Origin: Ferrovibrio sp046297595 | GTDB lineage: Bacteria; Pseudomonadota; Alphaproteobacteria; Ferrovibrionales; Ferrovibrionaceae | Length of the DNA: 64,000 nt | Assembly: GCF_046297595.1 (NCBI RefSeq) | Contig: NZ_JBKBHT010000001.1 | Coordinates: forward strand, 1-64,000 | Direction of reading: 5' to 3' | Shown here: positions 1 to 6,659 of the stretch, piece after piece | Layout: each line of letters begins with the position of its first letter | Position numbering within the stretch: the first letter of the stretch is position 1 | Position numbers and translations under genes: made by a program | The notes under the pieces: model-generated | Told to the model about the DNA's origin: nothing | The model's database searches: none | The model's input: the letters and a program-made list of their open reading frames with translations, nothing else

Positions 1-35
1 CAGTCCGTCCCCTTTAGCCACTCGGGCACCCCTCC
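1..35 (-). tRNA. tRNA-Tyr (GTA), 5' half only
   Basis: Read on the minus strand from 35 down to 1, the sequence begins GGAGGGGTGCCCGAGTGG and ends in GGACGGACTG, the acceptor, D arm and 5' anticodon stem of a bacterial tRNA-Tyr. The anticodon loop and 3' half lie beyond the left edge, so the GTA anticodon is inferred from the family and not seen. Confidence 0.85.
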
Positions 36-46
36 GACCGGCCCCC

Positions 47-75
47 CGATTACCGAAGGGATATCCGTCCGTCAA
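47..75 (-). promoter_or_regulatory. sigma70-type promoter of tRNA-Tyr
   Basis: On the minus strand there is a -35 TTGACG (75-70), a 17-nt spacer and a -10-like TAATCG (52-47), about 11 nt before the mature tRNA 5' end. A GC-rich discriminator follows, as is common for stable-RNA promoters. Called from sequence only. Confidence 0.5.
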
Positions 76-144
76 TGGATAAACGCGACAAAAGCACCAT
101 CATCGCCCCCCTGCCCTCAAAACTTTAGAGTTCGGGCGGCAATG

Positions 145-173
145 TTGTTGCTTTTACCAACCGGCAGTATAAG
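145..173 (+). promoter_or_regulatory. sigma70-type promoter giving a probably leaderless rlmB mRNA
   Basis: TTGTTG (145-150), a 17-nt spacer and TATAAG (168-173) form a good promoter. Transcription would begin near 180-181, exactly at the ATG chosen for rlmB. No Shine-Dalgarno sequence precedes that ATG, which is consistent with leaderless translation. Confidence 0.5.
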
Positions 174-180
174 ACCCGCC

Positions 181-1308
181 ATGTCCAGACGCAAGCCGGA
201 TGCCCGGAACCCCAAACGCCCCTCGTCCCACTCCAGCGCCTCCCATGGCGGCAAAGGGGGCGGCAAACCCAGCCGGGGCCCGCGCCGTGATGGCGGAGCG
301 GAAGGGCATGGCCGCCCAGAGAAGCCCATCAAGGCCGGGAAACAGGGCAAATTCGCCCCTGGTCAGGCCTATGGTCAGTCTCGCGGTCAACGCGCCCATG
401 ACCGCAATGCCGGCGGCAAGGGCCCGAATCGTCCGGAACGGACCGGTCGGGATGATCACCGGCCGGACCCGCGCCATGAAAGGCACGATCGGGACCCGGA
501 CCGGAGCTTTGACCGCCCCCGGCATGGCCCCCGTTCCCAGAGCCAGGGCAATCGCGAGCTGCCGACCTGGCTGTACGGCAGCCATGCCTGCCTGGCCGCC
601 CTGCACAATCCGGAACGCTATCATCGCCGCCTGCTGTTGACCCGCGAGGCGCGCGAGACCCTGGCCGGCGACCTGCCGGCCAATCCCCAGCCCGAAACGG
701 TCGACCGCGCGCGGCTGGATGCCCTGCTGCCCCCCGGTGCCGTACACCAGGGCATCGCCCTGCTGACCGACCCCTTGGAAGACCCAGGCGTGGAATCCCT
801 GAAAGAGCCTCTGGACGAGGCCGGGGACGACGCCCGGGAAACCGTGCTGCTGCTGGACCATGTGACGGACCCCCGCAATGTCGGCGCCATTCTTCGTTCA
901 GCCGCCGCGTTCGGCGCGCGGGCAGTGATTGTCACCGACCGCCATGCCCCCGAAGCCACCGGGGCCCTGGCCAAGGCGGCCTCGGGCGGGCTGGAGGTCG
1001 TGCCGCTGATCCGGGTGACCAATCTGTCGCGGGCCCTGGATCTGCTGGCCGAATACGGCTTCTGGCGCGTGGGCCTGGAGATGGAAACCGAAAAATCCCT
1101 GGCCCAGGCCGTAAGCGGCATCCGCCGCCTGGCCCTGGTGCTGGGCGCGGAGGACGAAGGCTTGCGTCGGCTGACCCGCGAGAAATGCGACTTCCTCGCG
1201 AAGCTGCCGATGAGCGGCGCCGTGGAAAGCCTGAATGTTTCAGCCGCTGCGGCCGTCGCCCTGTACGAGGCCGCTCGGGGCAGCGCCGGCACCAAGGATT
1301 CCCTTTAA
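181..1308 (+). CDS. rlmB: 23S rRNA (guanosine-2'-O-)methyltransferase RlmB-like (SpoU/TrmH family)
   Basis: A 375-residue SPOUT methyltransferase expected to 2'-O-methylate a guanosine in 23S rRNA (G2251 in E. coli) using SAM. Residues 1 to about 115 are a very basic, Arg/Gly/His/Pro-rich extension predicted to be disordered. Then come the SpoU substrate-binding domain (about 120-200) and the trefoil-knot catalytic domain. All three family motifs are visible: DPRNVGAILR from D230, LVLGAEDEGL around 320-329 and SLNVSAAAA from S350. An in-frame ATG at 142 is possible, but it would add a hydrophobic leader and lies upstream of the predicted transcription start, so 181 is preferred. TrmH-type paralogs act on tRNA; the rRNA target is inferred from the N-terminal domain. 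Confidence 0.85.
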   Translation: MSRRKPDARNPKRPSSHSSASHGGKGGGKPSRGPRRDGGAEGHGRPEKPIKAGKQGKFAPGQAYGQSRGQRAHDRNAGGKGPNRPERTGRDDHRPDPRHERHDRDPDRSFDRPRHGPRSQSQGNRELPTWLYGSHACLAALHNPERYHRRLLLTREARETLAGDLPANPQPETVDRARLDALLPPGAVHQGIALLTDPLEDPGVESLKEPLDEAGDDARETVLLLDHVTDPRNVGAILRSAAAFGARAVIVTDRHAPEATGALAKAASGGLEVVPLIRVTNLSRALDLLAEYGFWRVGLEMETEKSLAQAVSGIRRLALVLGAEDEGLRRLTREKCDFLAKLPMSGAVESLNVSAAAAVALYEAARGSAGTKDSL

Positions 1309-1364
1309 AGACTTGGTAAGTATTGTAGCCTGAGACTGCCCAGAATTTCAGGATAGGCGGTTTC

Positions 1365-2129
1365 ATGTCCATCACATTGCAGGAATATGAAAAGCTGTTC
1401 CCCGCCGCCAAGGTGATGCGGGACGGGCGCAAGCTGACATACATGACGCCCAATTCGGGTTGCCTGTGGCGCGTGCAGTCGCTGCTTACCAAGGAACCGA
1501 GCACCATCGAATGGCTCGACAGTTTTCCGATGGGCAGCAGGATGCTGGATGTCGGCGCCAATGTGGGCATGTATTCGATCTACGCAGGCGTGATGCGCGA
1601 CGCCGCCGTCTACGCCTTCGAGCCGGAATCCCAGAACTATGCCACGCTGTGCCGGAATATCGTCGCCAATAATCTGAGCGATCGGGTCATCGCCTGGAGC
1701 GCCGCACTGTCCGATGTCGAGGCCTTCGACCGGCTGCATCTGTCGCAATTCCAGGCTGGCTCATCCTGTCATTCCTTCGGGCAATCGCTTGATCCCTATC
1801 TGAAGGAAAAGAAGAACCCCTTCATCCAGGGCTGCTATTCCACCACGGTCGACAGGCTGATCGACACCGGCGCAATCCCTGTGCCGAACTTCATCAAGAT
1901 CGATGTCGACGGAATCGAGCACAAGATCGTCAAAGGCGCGGAAAAAACGCTCCAGAACCCCGAAGTTGCCTCTCTTTTGATCGAGATCAATCCACATCTC
2001 GCCGAACACCGCTGGATTCTGGACCACCTGGCAACGCTGGGCTTCCGCTACGATCCCGAACAGGTGGCCAAAGCCTCCCGGACGGATGGCTATTTCGAGG
2101 GTGTGGGTGAATATGTCTTCCGTCGATAA
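1365..2129 (+). CDS. FkbM family SAM-dependent methyltransferase
   Basis: This 254-residue protein has the Rossmann motif LDVGANVGMYSI (D62 in motif I), the acidic ribose-binding residue E86 in FEPES, and the FkbM hallmark FIKIDVDGIEHKIVKGAE near residues 173-190. The family O-methylates sugars or polyketides, and in bacteria often surface glycans. The start at 1365 gives the full family length. Its stop codon lies inside the start of the next gene (17-nt overlap), so the two are translationally coupled and probably modify the same substrate. The substrate is unknown. Confidence 0.85.
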   Translation: MSITLQEYEKLFPAAKVMRDGRKLTYMTPNSGCLWRVQSLLTKEPSTIEWLDSFPMGSRMLDVGANVGMYSIYAGVMRDAAVYAFEPESQNYATLCRNIVANNLSDRVIAWSAALSDVEAFDRLHLSQFQAGSSCHSFGQSLDPYLKEKKNPFIQGCYSTTVDRLIDTGAIPVPNFIKIDVDGIEHKIVKGAEKTLQNPEVASLLIEINPHLAEHRWILDHLATLGFRYDPEQVAKASRTDGYFEGVGEYVFRR

Positions 2130-2868
2130 ATTTTCTGCCGCCAAACTCCATGCGATGTATCAGATCCTGAATGCTCCGCTCAGGACCTGGCCCTTCCCGC
2201 ATATCTGCGTTCACAACATCCTGCCGGCGGATTTTTATGCCGAATTGATGCGCAACCGCCTGGACGACGACTGCTTCACTCGACTGGTGGATACTGGCCG
2301 GGTCGGCATGGGTTACAGCGGCGCGCGCGCATGCGTGTTCCCCAAGGAAGTAGATAGCCTGCCAACATCGGAAGAGAAGCGCAGCTTCTGGAAACAGCTG
2401 TTCGAAACCTTCCGCGATGCGGAATTCAGCAGCATCTGGCTTTCAGTCTTCAAGCAGGGCATGGCCGAGAAGCTGGCCGACAACAAGATGACGGTTGCCG
2501 ACCTTAAGCTTTACAATGAAATGTTCCTGATGCGGGACACCACGACCTATTCCCTGGGGCCGCATACCGACACGCCGCGCAAGATGGTCTCGGTGCTGTT
2601 CTATATGCCACCAGACGACAGCAACAGCCATCTGGGCACATCTGCTTATATTCCGAAGGACCGCAAATTCACATGCATGGGGGGGCCGCACCATCCGTTC
2701 GAAAATTTCGAACTGGTGGCAAGCATGCCCTATGTGCCGAACACGTTGGTCGCCTTCCCGCAGACCAAGCGCAGCTTCCACGGCGTGGAGCCGGTTGCCC
2801 GCGAAGGCGATGTGCGCGACCTGATTCTGTTCGATCTCAAGACTAGGCTGCCCGGCGACGACGCCTGA
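2113..2868 (+). CDS. 2OG-Fe(II) oxygenase-like protein
   Basis: A 251-residue protein with a jelly-roll oxygenase signature. H151-x-D153 (in GPHTDTPRK) and H223 (in SFHGVEPV) would ligate Fe(II), and R235 (in VRDLILFDL) would bind 2-oxoglutarate. The spacing suits the prolyl-hydroxylase or phytanoyl-like superfamily. The ATG at 2113 was chosen over an in-frame ATG at 2086 because GAGG lies just upstream and the region before it reads as the C-terminus of the FkbM gene. Coupling to that gene suggests a hydroxylation plus methylation module acting on a glycan or secondary metabolite. The substrate cannot be read from the sequence. Confidence 0.7.
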   Translation: MSSVDKFSAAKLHAMYQILNAPLRTWPFPHICVHNILPADFYAELMRNRLDDDCFTRLVDTGRVGMGYSGARACVFPKEVDSLPTSEEKRSFWKQLFETFRDAEFSSIWLSVFKQGMAEKLADNKMTVADLKLYNEMFLMRDTTTYSLGPHTDTPRKMVSVLFYMPPDDSNSHLGTSAYIPKDRKFTCMGGPHHPFENFELVASMPYVPNTLVAFPQTKRSFHGVEPVAREGDVRDLILFDLKTRLPGDDA

Positions 2869-2888
2869 ATTATAGGCCCGGATACAGC

Positions 2889-2932
2889 TGCGGCGGCCCG
2901 GCTTTCACGCCGACAGGCCGCCGCAATTTTTT
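2889..2932 (+). terminator. intrinsic terminator after the oxygenase gene
   Basis: A perfect 10-bp stem, TGCGGCGGCC (2889-2898) with GGCCGCCGCA (2916-2925), encloses a 17-nt loop and is followed by ATTTTTTG. It lies between the convergent oxygenase and bacterioferritin genes, with the T-run on the plus strand. Confidence 0.85.
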
Positions 2933-2943
2933 GACGTATCGGC

Positions 2944-3426
2944 TTACGAGGGCGAGCCGTCGCCCATCTGGCTCTGCAGGTAATTCTGCAGGCCCACCTT
3001 CTCTACCAGGTCGAGCTGGGTTTCCAGATGGTCGATATGTTCCTCGGTGTCGTCGAGGATCTCGGTGAGAATTTCGCGGCTGACGTAATCCTGCACGCTT
3101 TCGCAATGGGCGATCGCTGCGATCAGGTCGGCGCGGCCCTTGCGTTCAAGGTCGAGATTGGCCTGCAAGCCTTCGGGCACGGTTTCGCCGATCTTCAGCT
3201 TGCCGAGATCCTGCAGGTTGGGCACGCCTTCGAGCAGCAGCACGCGCTCGATGATCTTGTCGGCGTGCTTCATCTCCTCGATCGATTCTTTGTATTCGTG
3301 ATGGCCGAGGCGCTCGAAGCCCCAGCTCTTCCACATGCGGGCATGCAGGAAATACTGGTTGATGGCGGTGAGTTCGTTCTTCAGCACACCGTTGAGATGC
3401 TGAATCACCTTCTTGTCGCCCTTCAT
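2944..3426 (-). CDS. bfr: bacterioferritin
   Basis: A 160-residue four-helix ferritin that forms a 24-mer iron-storage shell. Ferroxidase ligands E18, E51, H54, E94 and H130 and the haem ligand M52 sit at canonical E. coli positions. The sixth di-iron ligand, E127 in E. coli, is Thr here (DTEEH instead of DEEGH), with Glu at 128 and 129. The C-terminal ETQLDL...QNYLQSQM segment is typical of the family. The gene is convergent with the oxygenase gene and downstream of bfd, whose product releases iron from the shell. A Fur-like palindrome lies about 95 bp upstream of the ATG. Confidence 0.93.
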   Translation of the reverse strand: MKGDKKVIQHLNGVLKNELTAINQYFLHARMWKSWGFERLGHHEYKESIEEMKHADKIIERVLLLEGVPNLQDLGKLKIGETVPEGLQANLDLERKGRADLIAAIAHCESVQDYVSREILTEILDDTEEHIDHLETQLDLVEKVGLQNYLQSQMGDGSPS

Positions 3427-3520
3427 CCCTGAACCTCCTCTGCTGCTGGCGCTGCGCCGGAATCGGTATCGACGCGCTGAGAGGAGGCTTACGCCGCGTT
3501 ACACGCGGGCTCAAGAGAAA

Positions 3521-3545
3521 TGCGTGTGATTACAAATCACTCGCA
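3521..3545 (-). promoter_or_regulatory. Fur/iron-regulator-like palindrome upstream of bfr
   Basis: TGCGTGTGATT (3521-3531) and AATCACTCGCA (3535-3545) form an 11-bp inverted repeat with one mismatch around ACA. The half-site TGCGAGTGAT recurs at 3608-3617 (minus) and 4497-4506 (plus), and a variant CGCGAGTGAG is at 3576-3585. Identification as Fur (or Irr) is inference from the iron-storage context. Confidence 0.6.
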
Positions 3546-3552
3546 AAGAAAA

Positions 3553-3681
3553 TCAGTCTTTTCGCCCTGATTTCCGCGAGTGAGTTTCATGATCGGTGAG
3601 GTTGCGCATCACTCGCAGCTTGCAGGCCAGAACCACCATGCCGCCGCAACAGGCGGCCACGATCAGGGCCGTGCCGATCAC
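3553..3681 (-). CDS. possible 42-residue membrane mini-protein coupled to bfd
   Basis: A GTG start (3681-3679) overlaps the bfd stop codon as GTGA. The frame encodes a hydrophobic segment of about 20 residues (IGTALIVAACCGGMVVLAC) followed by a basic tail ending at 3553. Translational coupling and a clear single membrane span argue for a real gene. Two iron-box half-sites lie within it, so it could instead be non-coding regulatory DNA. No family is recognised. Confidence 0.35.
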   Translation of the reverse strand: MIGTALIVAACCGGMVVLACKLRVMRNLTDHETHSRKSGRKD

Positions 3682-3905
3682 GCCGCGCTTTCGGCCTGCG
3701 CCATCGCCGCACAGGGCATGGCATGGCCGCCATTGGCATTGCCGGCGCGATGTTCGTTCACCATGCAGCGCACGTCGGGCACGCATTTGCCGCATTGCGG
3801 CCGGTCGGCGAGTTGGCGGTAGACCCCCGCCACCGAGCGGCAGCCGCCATCCAGCGCCTTGCGCACATCGCCGTCGGTGAAGCCGTGGCAGAGACAGACA
3901 TACAT
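3678..3905 (-). CDS. bfd: bacterioferritin-associated ferredoxin Bfd
   Basis: A 75-residue (2Fe-2S)-binding protein. Cluster ligands are C4-x-C6 near the N-terminus and C38-x-x-C41, the Bfd arrangement, with the fold complete by about residue 50. The remaining 25 residues are an Ala/Met-rich tail not needed by the family. Bfd passes electrons to bacterioferritin haem to reduce and release stored iron. The gene starts 12 nt after an unknown Cys-rich gene with a G-rich ribosome-binding site between them, so the two form an operon, and bfr follows on the same strand. Confidence 0.9.
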   Translation of the reverse strand: MYVCLCHGFTDGDVRKALDGGCRSVAGVYRQLADRPQCGKCVPDVRCMVNEHRAGNANGGHAMPCAAMAQAESAA

Positions 3906-3917
3906 CGCCGTCCCCCC

Positions 3918-4472
3918 TTAATGCACCAGCAGCGACAGCGGCTGCGCCGTCGTCGTGCGGGCCGGGTTGCGCTGCCGCGTGCGATACGGCAGGTCATGGC
4001 CGCTGCCGCTCAGGCATTCGGCCAGATCGTCCAGTGCGGCCACGAAATCCTGCACGCCCTCGCGACGCACCAGCCATTGCGCCATGGCGCTGGCGGCCTG
4101 ATGCGCCCCGCTCTGCAGGGCGGCGACGATGGACAGGAAACAGACCTCGTCGGCGCCCAGGCAGGCGCAACAGGGCTGGTGGTAGACGATGGTGCGGCGG
4201 GCATGGCGGGTCAGCCCGCTCAGCGCGCTGTCCAGGGCCTGCAGCGCCAGCCGCGCCTCGGCGCGACGGAACTGGCGGTCGAATTCGCGCGCCAGCAAGG
4301 GCAGATGCTGCGGGCCGGATACCCAGCGGCGGAAGGCCCAGACGACCAGGCGCTCGCCCTCGCTCAGGTCCTGCACATGGGTCGGCCAGGAGCCGCCCGC
4401 TCCGTCGACCGACTGGGAAATCTGCGCTGTCACTGCGTCTGCCCCGTCTCGATAATCTGAACTGCAACTCAT
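3918..4472 (-). CDS. uncharacterised Cys-rich protein in the iron operon
   Basis: A 184-residue cytosolic protein without a signal peptide or membrane span. Its most striking element is C101-C102-A-C104-LGADEV-C111, directly preceded by YHQP, a possible Fe-S, haem or Zn site. The remainder is helical and Arg-rich in the first half. A longer form starting at TTG 4484 is possible, but ATG 4472 is preferred. The gene is first in the transcription unit with bfd and sits just below an iron-box half-site (4496-4517), so an iron-linked role is likely. I do not recognise the family. Confidence 0.75.
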   Translation of the reverse strand: MSCSSDYRDGADAVTAQISQSVDGAGGSWPTHVQDLSEGERLVVWAFRRWVSGPQHLPLLAREFDRQFRRAEARLALQALDSALSGLTRHARRTIVYHQPCCACLGADEVCFLSIVAALQSGAHQAASAMAQWLVRREGVQDFVAALDDLAECLSGSGHDLPYRTRQRNPARTTTAQPLSLLVH

Positions 4473-4517
4473 TCGCAGGATCAAAGCTAGAGAAGTTGCG
4501 AGTGATTATCAAGTGCC
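4463..4517 (-). promoter_or_regulatory. Fur-like boxes in the promoter of the Cys-rich/bfd operon
   Basis: TTGCGAGTGATTATCAAGTGC (4496-4516) contains the same TGCGAGTGATT 11-mer as the bfr palindrome and resembles alphaproteobacterial Fur sites. A second element, TGCAACTCATTCGCAG (4463-4478), overlaps the start codon of the Cys-rich gene. Such placement would repress initiation. The regulator is inferred. Confidence 0.55.
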
Positions 4518-4576
4518 TATTTGTCGCAGGCCATGGGCTGGGCGACCGACTTACGGCCGGGACCGGGCGGCCGCCC

Positions 4577-4605
4577 TTGCCCCCGGCCGCCGGGTCACGT
4601 AAATA
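4577..4605 (+). promoter_or_regulatory. promoter of tRNA-Thr
   Basis: TTGCCC (4577-4582), a 17-nt spacer and TAAATA (4600-4605) lie 20 nt before the tRNA 5' end. Confidence 0.5.
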
Positions 4606-4624
4606 GCCGCGGAACGACGCGTTT

Positions 4625-4699
4625 GCCGGATTAGCTCAGCGGTAGAGCAGCGGTTTTGTAAACCGAAGGTCGGGGGTTCAATCCCCTCATCCGGCACCA
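4625..4699 (+). tRNA. tRNA-Thr (TGT)
   Basis: A 75-nt cloverleaf with acceptor GCCGGAT pairing with ATCCGGC, a D arm GCTC...GAGC, an anticodon loop TTTGTAA giving anticodon TGT, a T arm GGGGGTTCAATCCCC and an encoded CCA at 4697-4699. It reads the ACA codon. Confidence 0.97.
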
Positions 4700-4709
4700 T
4701 TCCCCTAGA

Positions 4710-5312
4710 TTATCTGAATTTCAGGGCTCCCATGATCGCGGCACTGTCCTGCGGCCCAAGGGGCCGGCCAGACGACGTGCTGCAGTAATAGCCGCGCACA
4801 GAGGTATCTCCGGAAGCCATGCCCTCGCCGTAGAGCAACTGCGACGACACACCGCCATTGGTCAGCCCGCCGAAAGCAAGGCAGGCACGACCCTCCGATT
4901 GGAATGGCCGGGTCTGCAGGCTGCCCAGACCATCCGTCTTCGCCAGCGCCGGAGAATCGGCCACGAACTCCGTCTTGCGAGTGGCGAATTCAGTCAAACC
5001 CTGTATGGCCTGCCATTGCGGCTGGGTGGAGAAGTAGATGTTGGAATCCCGAATTTGGGAGAGTGCGATCCAGGCGAAAGCGCCCTCGCCGGCAAACGGA
5101 TTGCCCCAGCGATACTGGAAGCTGCGTACCTTATTGTTGTTCGAGGAATTGCCCTTCAGTTCCCAGCCGCGACTGGGCTTTCCACTCAGGCCCGGGGCAG
5201 AGAATTCCAGCCGGCTTTGACTGACCGGGAACTGCTCCCAGGATGTCTGGGCCGCTGCCGGCGACGACAGCATAAGAACCGCCCCGTAGATACAGAGATA
5301 CGTCCCGCGCAT
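4710..5312 (-). CDS. exported protein of unknown function, paralog of the 24259-24870 gene
   Basis: A 200-residue protein with a Sec signal peptide (about 1-21, cut after AAA). The mature part has two cysteines, C144 in GRACLAFGG and C177 in RGYYCSTSSGRPL, likely to form a periplasmic disulfide. The second exported protein in this window (24259-24870) shares the same layout: GAFA near the middle, a Tyr-Ser or Tyr-Leu-Ser motif, a central Cys, and G-x-Y-C-x3-4-G-x-PL with Cys also at 177. It stands alone beside tRNA-Thr with GGGGAG before the ATG. No family is recognised. Confidence 0.7.
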   Translation of the reverse strand: MRGTYLCIYGAVLMLSSPAAAQTSWEQFPVSQSRLEFSAPGLSGKPSRGWELKGNSSNNNKVRSFQYRWGNPFAGEGAFAWIALSQIRDSNIYFSTQPQWQAIQGLTEFATRKTEFVADSPALAKTDGLGSLQTRPFQSEGRACLAFGGLTNGGVSSQLLYGEGMASGDTSVRGYYCSTSSGRPLGPQDSAAIMGALKFR

Positions 5313-5409
5313 GACTCCCCCTAAGTTCCCTGCTCACACACATTACGCTAGCTTACAGAAAAAATAACCACCATAGGTATGCTGCGCGCACTTGATAAAA
5401 TATACCCAT

Positions 5410-5787
5410 TCAGTCGGCCTGCTGCGGTTCTCCCAAGACCGGGCTGCCCATGATGAACCAGGCCCGGGCAATCCTTTTTCCGGCCAGTTCGTAGATCCCG
5501 ATCACGTCGATCTGCCCTTTCCCCTCCGGGAAATTACGCGTCACCACTTCGCGGTCCACCACGCGGTTGCCGACCGACATGCGGTTGACCAGCCGGCCGA
5601 ACAGGTCGGGCTCCTGGAACCGCACGAGGTGCCGTGTCCGGATTTCCGATGCGCCATCGGCCAGCAGACGGTTGGGGAATTCGTATATCCGCGCCTCTTC
5701 GGCCCAGCAGGCCATGAAGGCCTCGATGTCGCGGGCGTTATAGGCATCGAGCTGTTTCTGCACGACGGCTTCGGCACTGGAATCCAT
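5410..5787 (-). CDS. SnoaL-like / NTF2-superfamily protein
   Basis: A 125-residue protein with the cone-shaped NTF2 fold pattern. Its opening, VVQKQLDAYNARDIEAFMACW, is the classic N-terminal helix of steroid-isomerase or SnoaL-like proteins, followed by a strand containing YEFPNRLL and a C-terminal sheet (IDVIGIYELAGKRIARAWFI). Members bind small hydrophobic ligands and some are isomerases, cyclases or hydrolases, but the sequence does not give a substrate. It stands alone, about 97 nt from the exported protein and 94 nt from the HD-GYP gene. Confidence 0.7.
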   Translation of the reverse strand: MDSSAEAVVQKQLDAYNARDIEAFMACWAEEARIYEFPNRLLADGASEIRTRHLVRFQEPDLFGRLVNRMSVGNRVVDREVVTRNFPEGKGQIDVIGIYELAGKRIARAWFIMGSPVLGEPQQAD

Positions 5788-5881
5788 GACTGCGCTCTCC
5801 GTTGGGGACGCGCACTATAGCCAGCCGGCAGACAACACAGAATCGCGGAATTGTCCCGATGCAATCGGCAGACGCCGCCGC

Positions 5882-6508
5882 TCAGTTGCCCGCTACGGGT
5901 TCGTCGTAAAGCTGGCGGATCGCGGGTGCGCCATGCTCGAAGGCCGCCAGGACGGCAGGATCGAAATGCGACGGGCTGGTGCGGTCGTCGCCGCGCAGGA
6001 TCAGGTTCACGGCCTTCTCATGGTTCAGGGCCGGCTTGTAGGGGCGTTCGGAGCGCAGCGCGTCATACACATCGGCCACCGCGATGACGCGTGCCGGCAG
6101 CGGAATGGCGAGGCCGGCGATGCCATGGGGATAGCCGCCGCCATCGAAACGTTCATGATGATGCAGGGCGGCATCGGCGGCGCAGTCGAGCCAGGGATGG
6201 CCGAAATCGCGCAACATGCCATGGCCGTTGGAGGTATGCTCCATCATCTGGCGGTATTCGTCGGGCGTGAGCCGGCCGGGCTTGAACAGCACGGTCTCGG
6301 GCAGCGTGCTTTTCCCGATATCGTGCAGCAGCGCGCAGACGCCGATCCGACCCACCTCCTCGCCACCCAGCCCCAGGCGGGTTGCCAGCAGATCGCAGAC
6401 CGGGCGCATCCGGCAGCCATGCTCGAAAGTATCGCCGTCATTGGCATGGGCCTGGCGGGCAAGGCCGTTGGCTATGGAAAAAATATCGAGCGACCGCTCC
6501 ACGGCCAT
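5882..6508 (-). CDS. stand-alone HD-GYP domain protein, probable c-di-GMP phosphodiesterase
   Basis: The whole 208-residue protein is one HD-GYP domain: H30 (first metal ligand), H62-D63 in LLHDIGKSTLP, HHERFDGGGYP at 117-127 holding the GYP loop, and ADVYDALRSERPY behind it. The family hydrolyses c-di-GMP to pGpG or GMP. No receiver, PAS or membrane segment is attached, so input must come through expression or partners. That fits the consensus FNR box (6624-6637) and two 19-bp tandem repeats in its 151-bp upstream region. Product specificity is not shown by sequence. Confidence 0.85.
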   Translation of the reverse strand: MAVERSLDIFSIANGLARQAHANDGDTFEHGCRMRPVCDLLATRLGLGGEEVGRIGVCALLHDIGKSTLPETVLFKPGRLTPDEYRQMMEHTSNGHGMLRDFGHPWLDCAADAALHHHERFDGGGYPHGIAGLAIPLPARVIAVADVYDALRSERPYKPALNHEKAVNLILRGDDRTSPSHFDPAVLAAFEHGAPAIRQLYDEPVAGN

Positions 6509-6551
6509 GGAATGCCTCTTTATCGATCAGAGGACGTCCCGCAGCGTGACA

Positions 6552-6589
6552 CTACCGGGACGGATCAGGACTACTGGTACGGATCAGGA
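6552..6589. repeat. two tandem 19-bp repeats upstream of the HD-GYP gene
   Basis: CTACCGGGACGGATCAGGA (6552-6570) and CTACTGGTACGGATCAGGA (6571-6589) match at 17 of 19 positions. They lie in the predicted 5' leader of the HD-GYP mRNA. They could be an operator or an RNA-level control element. Confidence 0.6.
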
Positions 6590-6596
6590 GCGCCTG

Positions 6597-6637
6597 CTTT
6601 TAGAGTGAAACGCCCATCGGAAATTGATCAGGATCAA
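6597..6637 (-). promoter_or_regulatory. FNR/FixK-type box and -10 of the HD-GYP gene
   Basis: TTGATcaggATCAA (6624-6637) matches the FNR consensus TTGAT-N4-ATCAA exactly. On the minus strand a -10-like TAAAAG lies at 6602-6597, 21 nt past the box, the geometry of a class II FNR-activated promoter. Transcription would start near 6590. Confidence 0.65.
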
Positions 6638-6659
6638 CAGAGGTCGGAATACTGCGGGC

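Noticed and set aside
142..180. Upstream ATG start for rlmB
   Set aside because: It precedes the predicted transcription start and adds a hydrophobic peptide not expected in the family.
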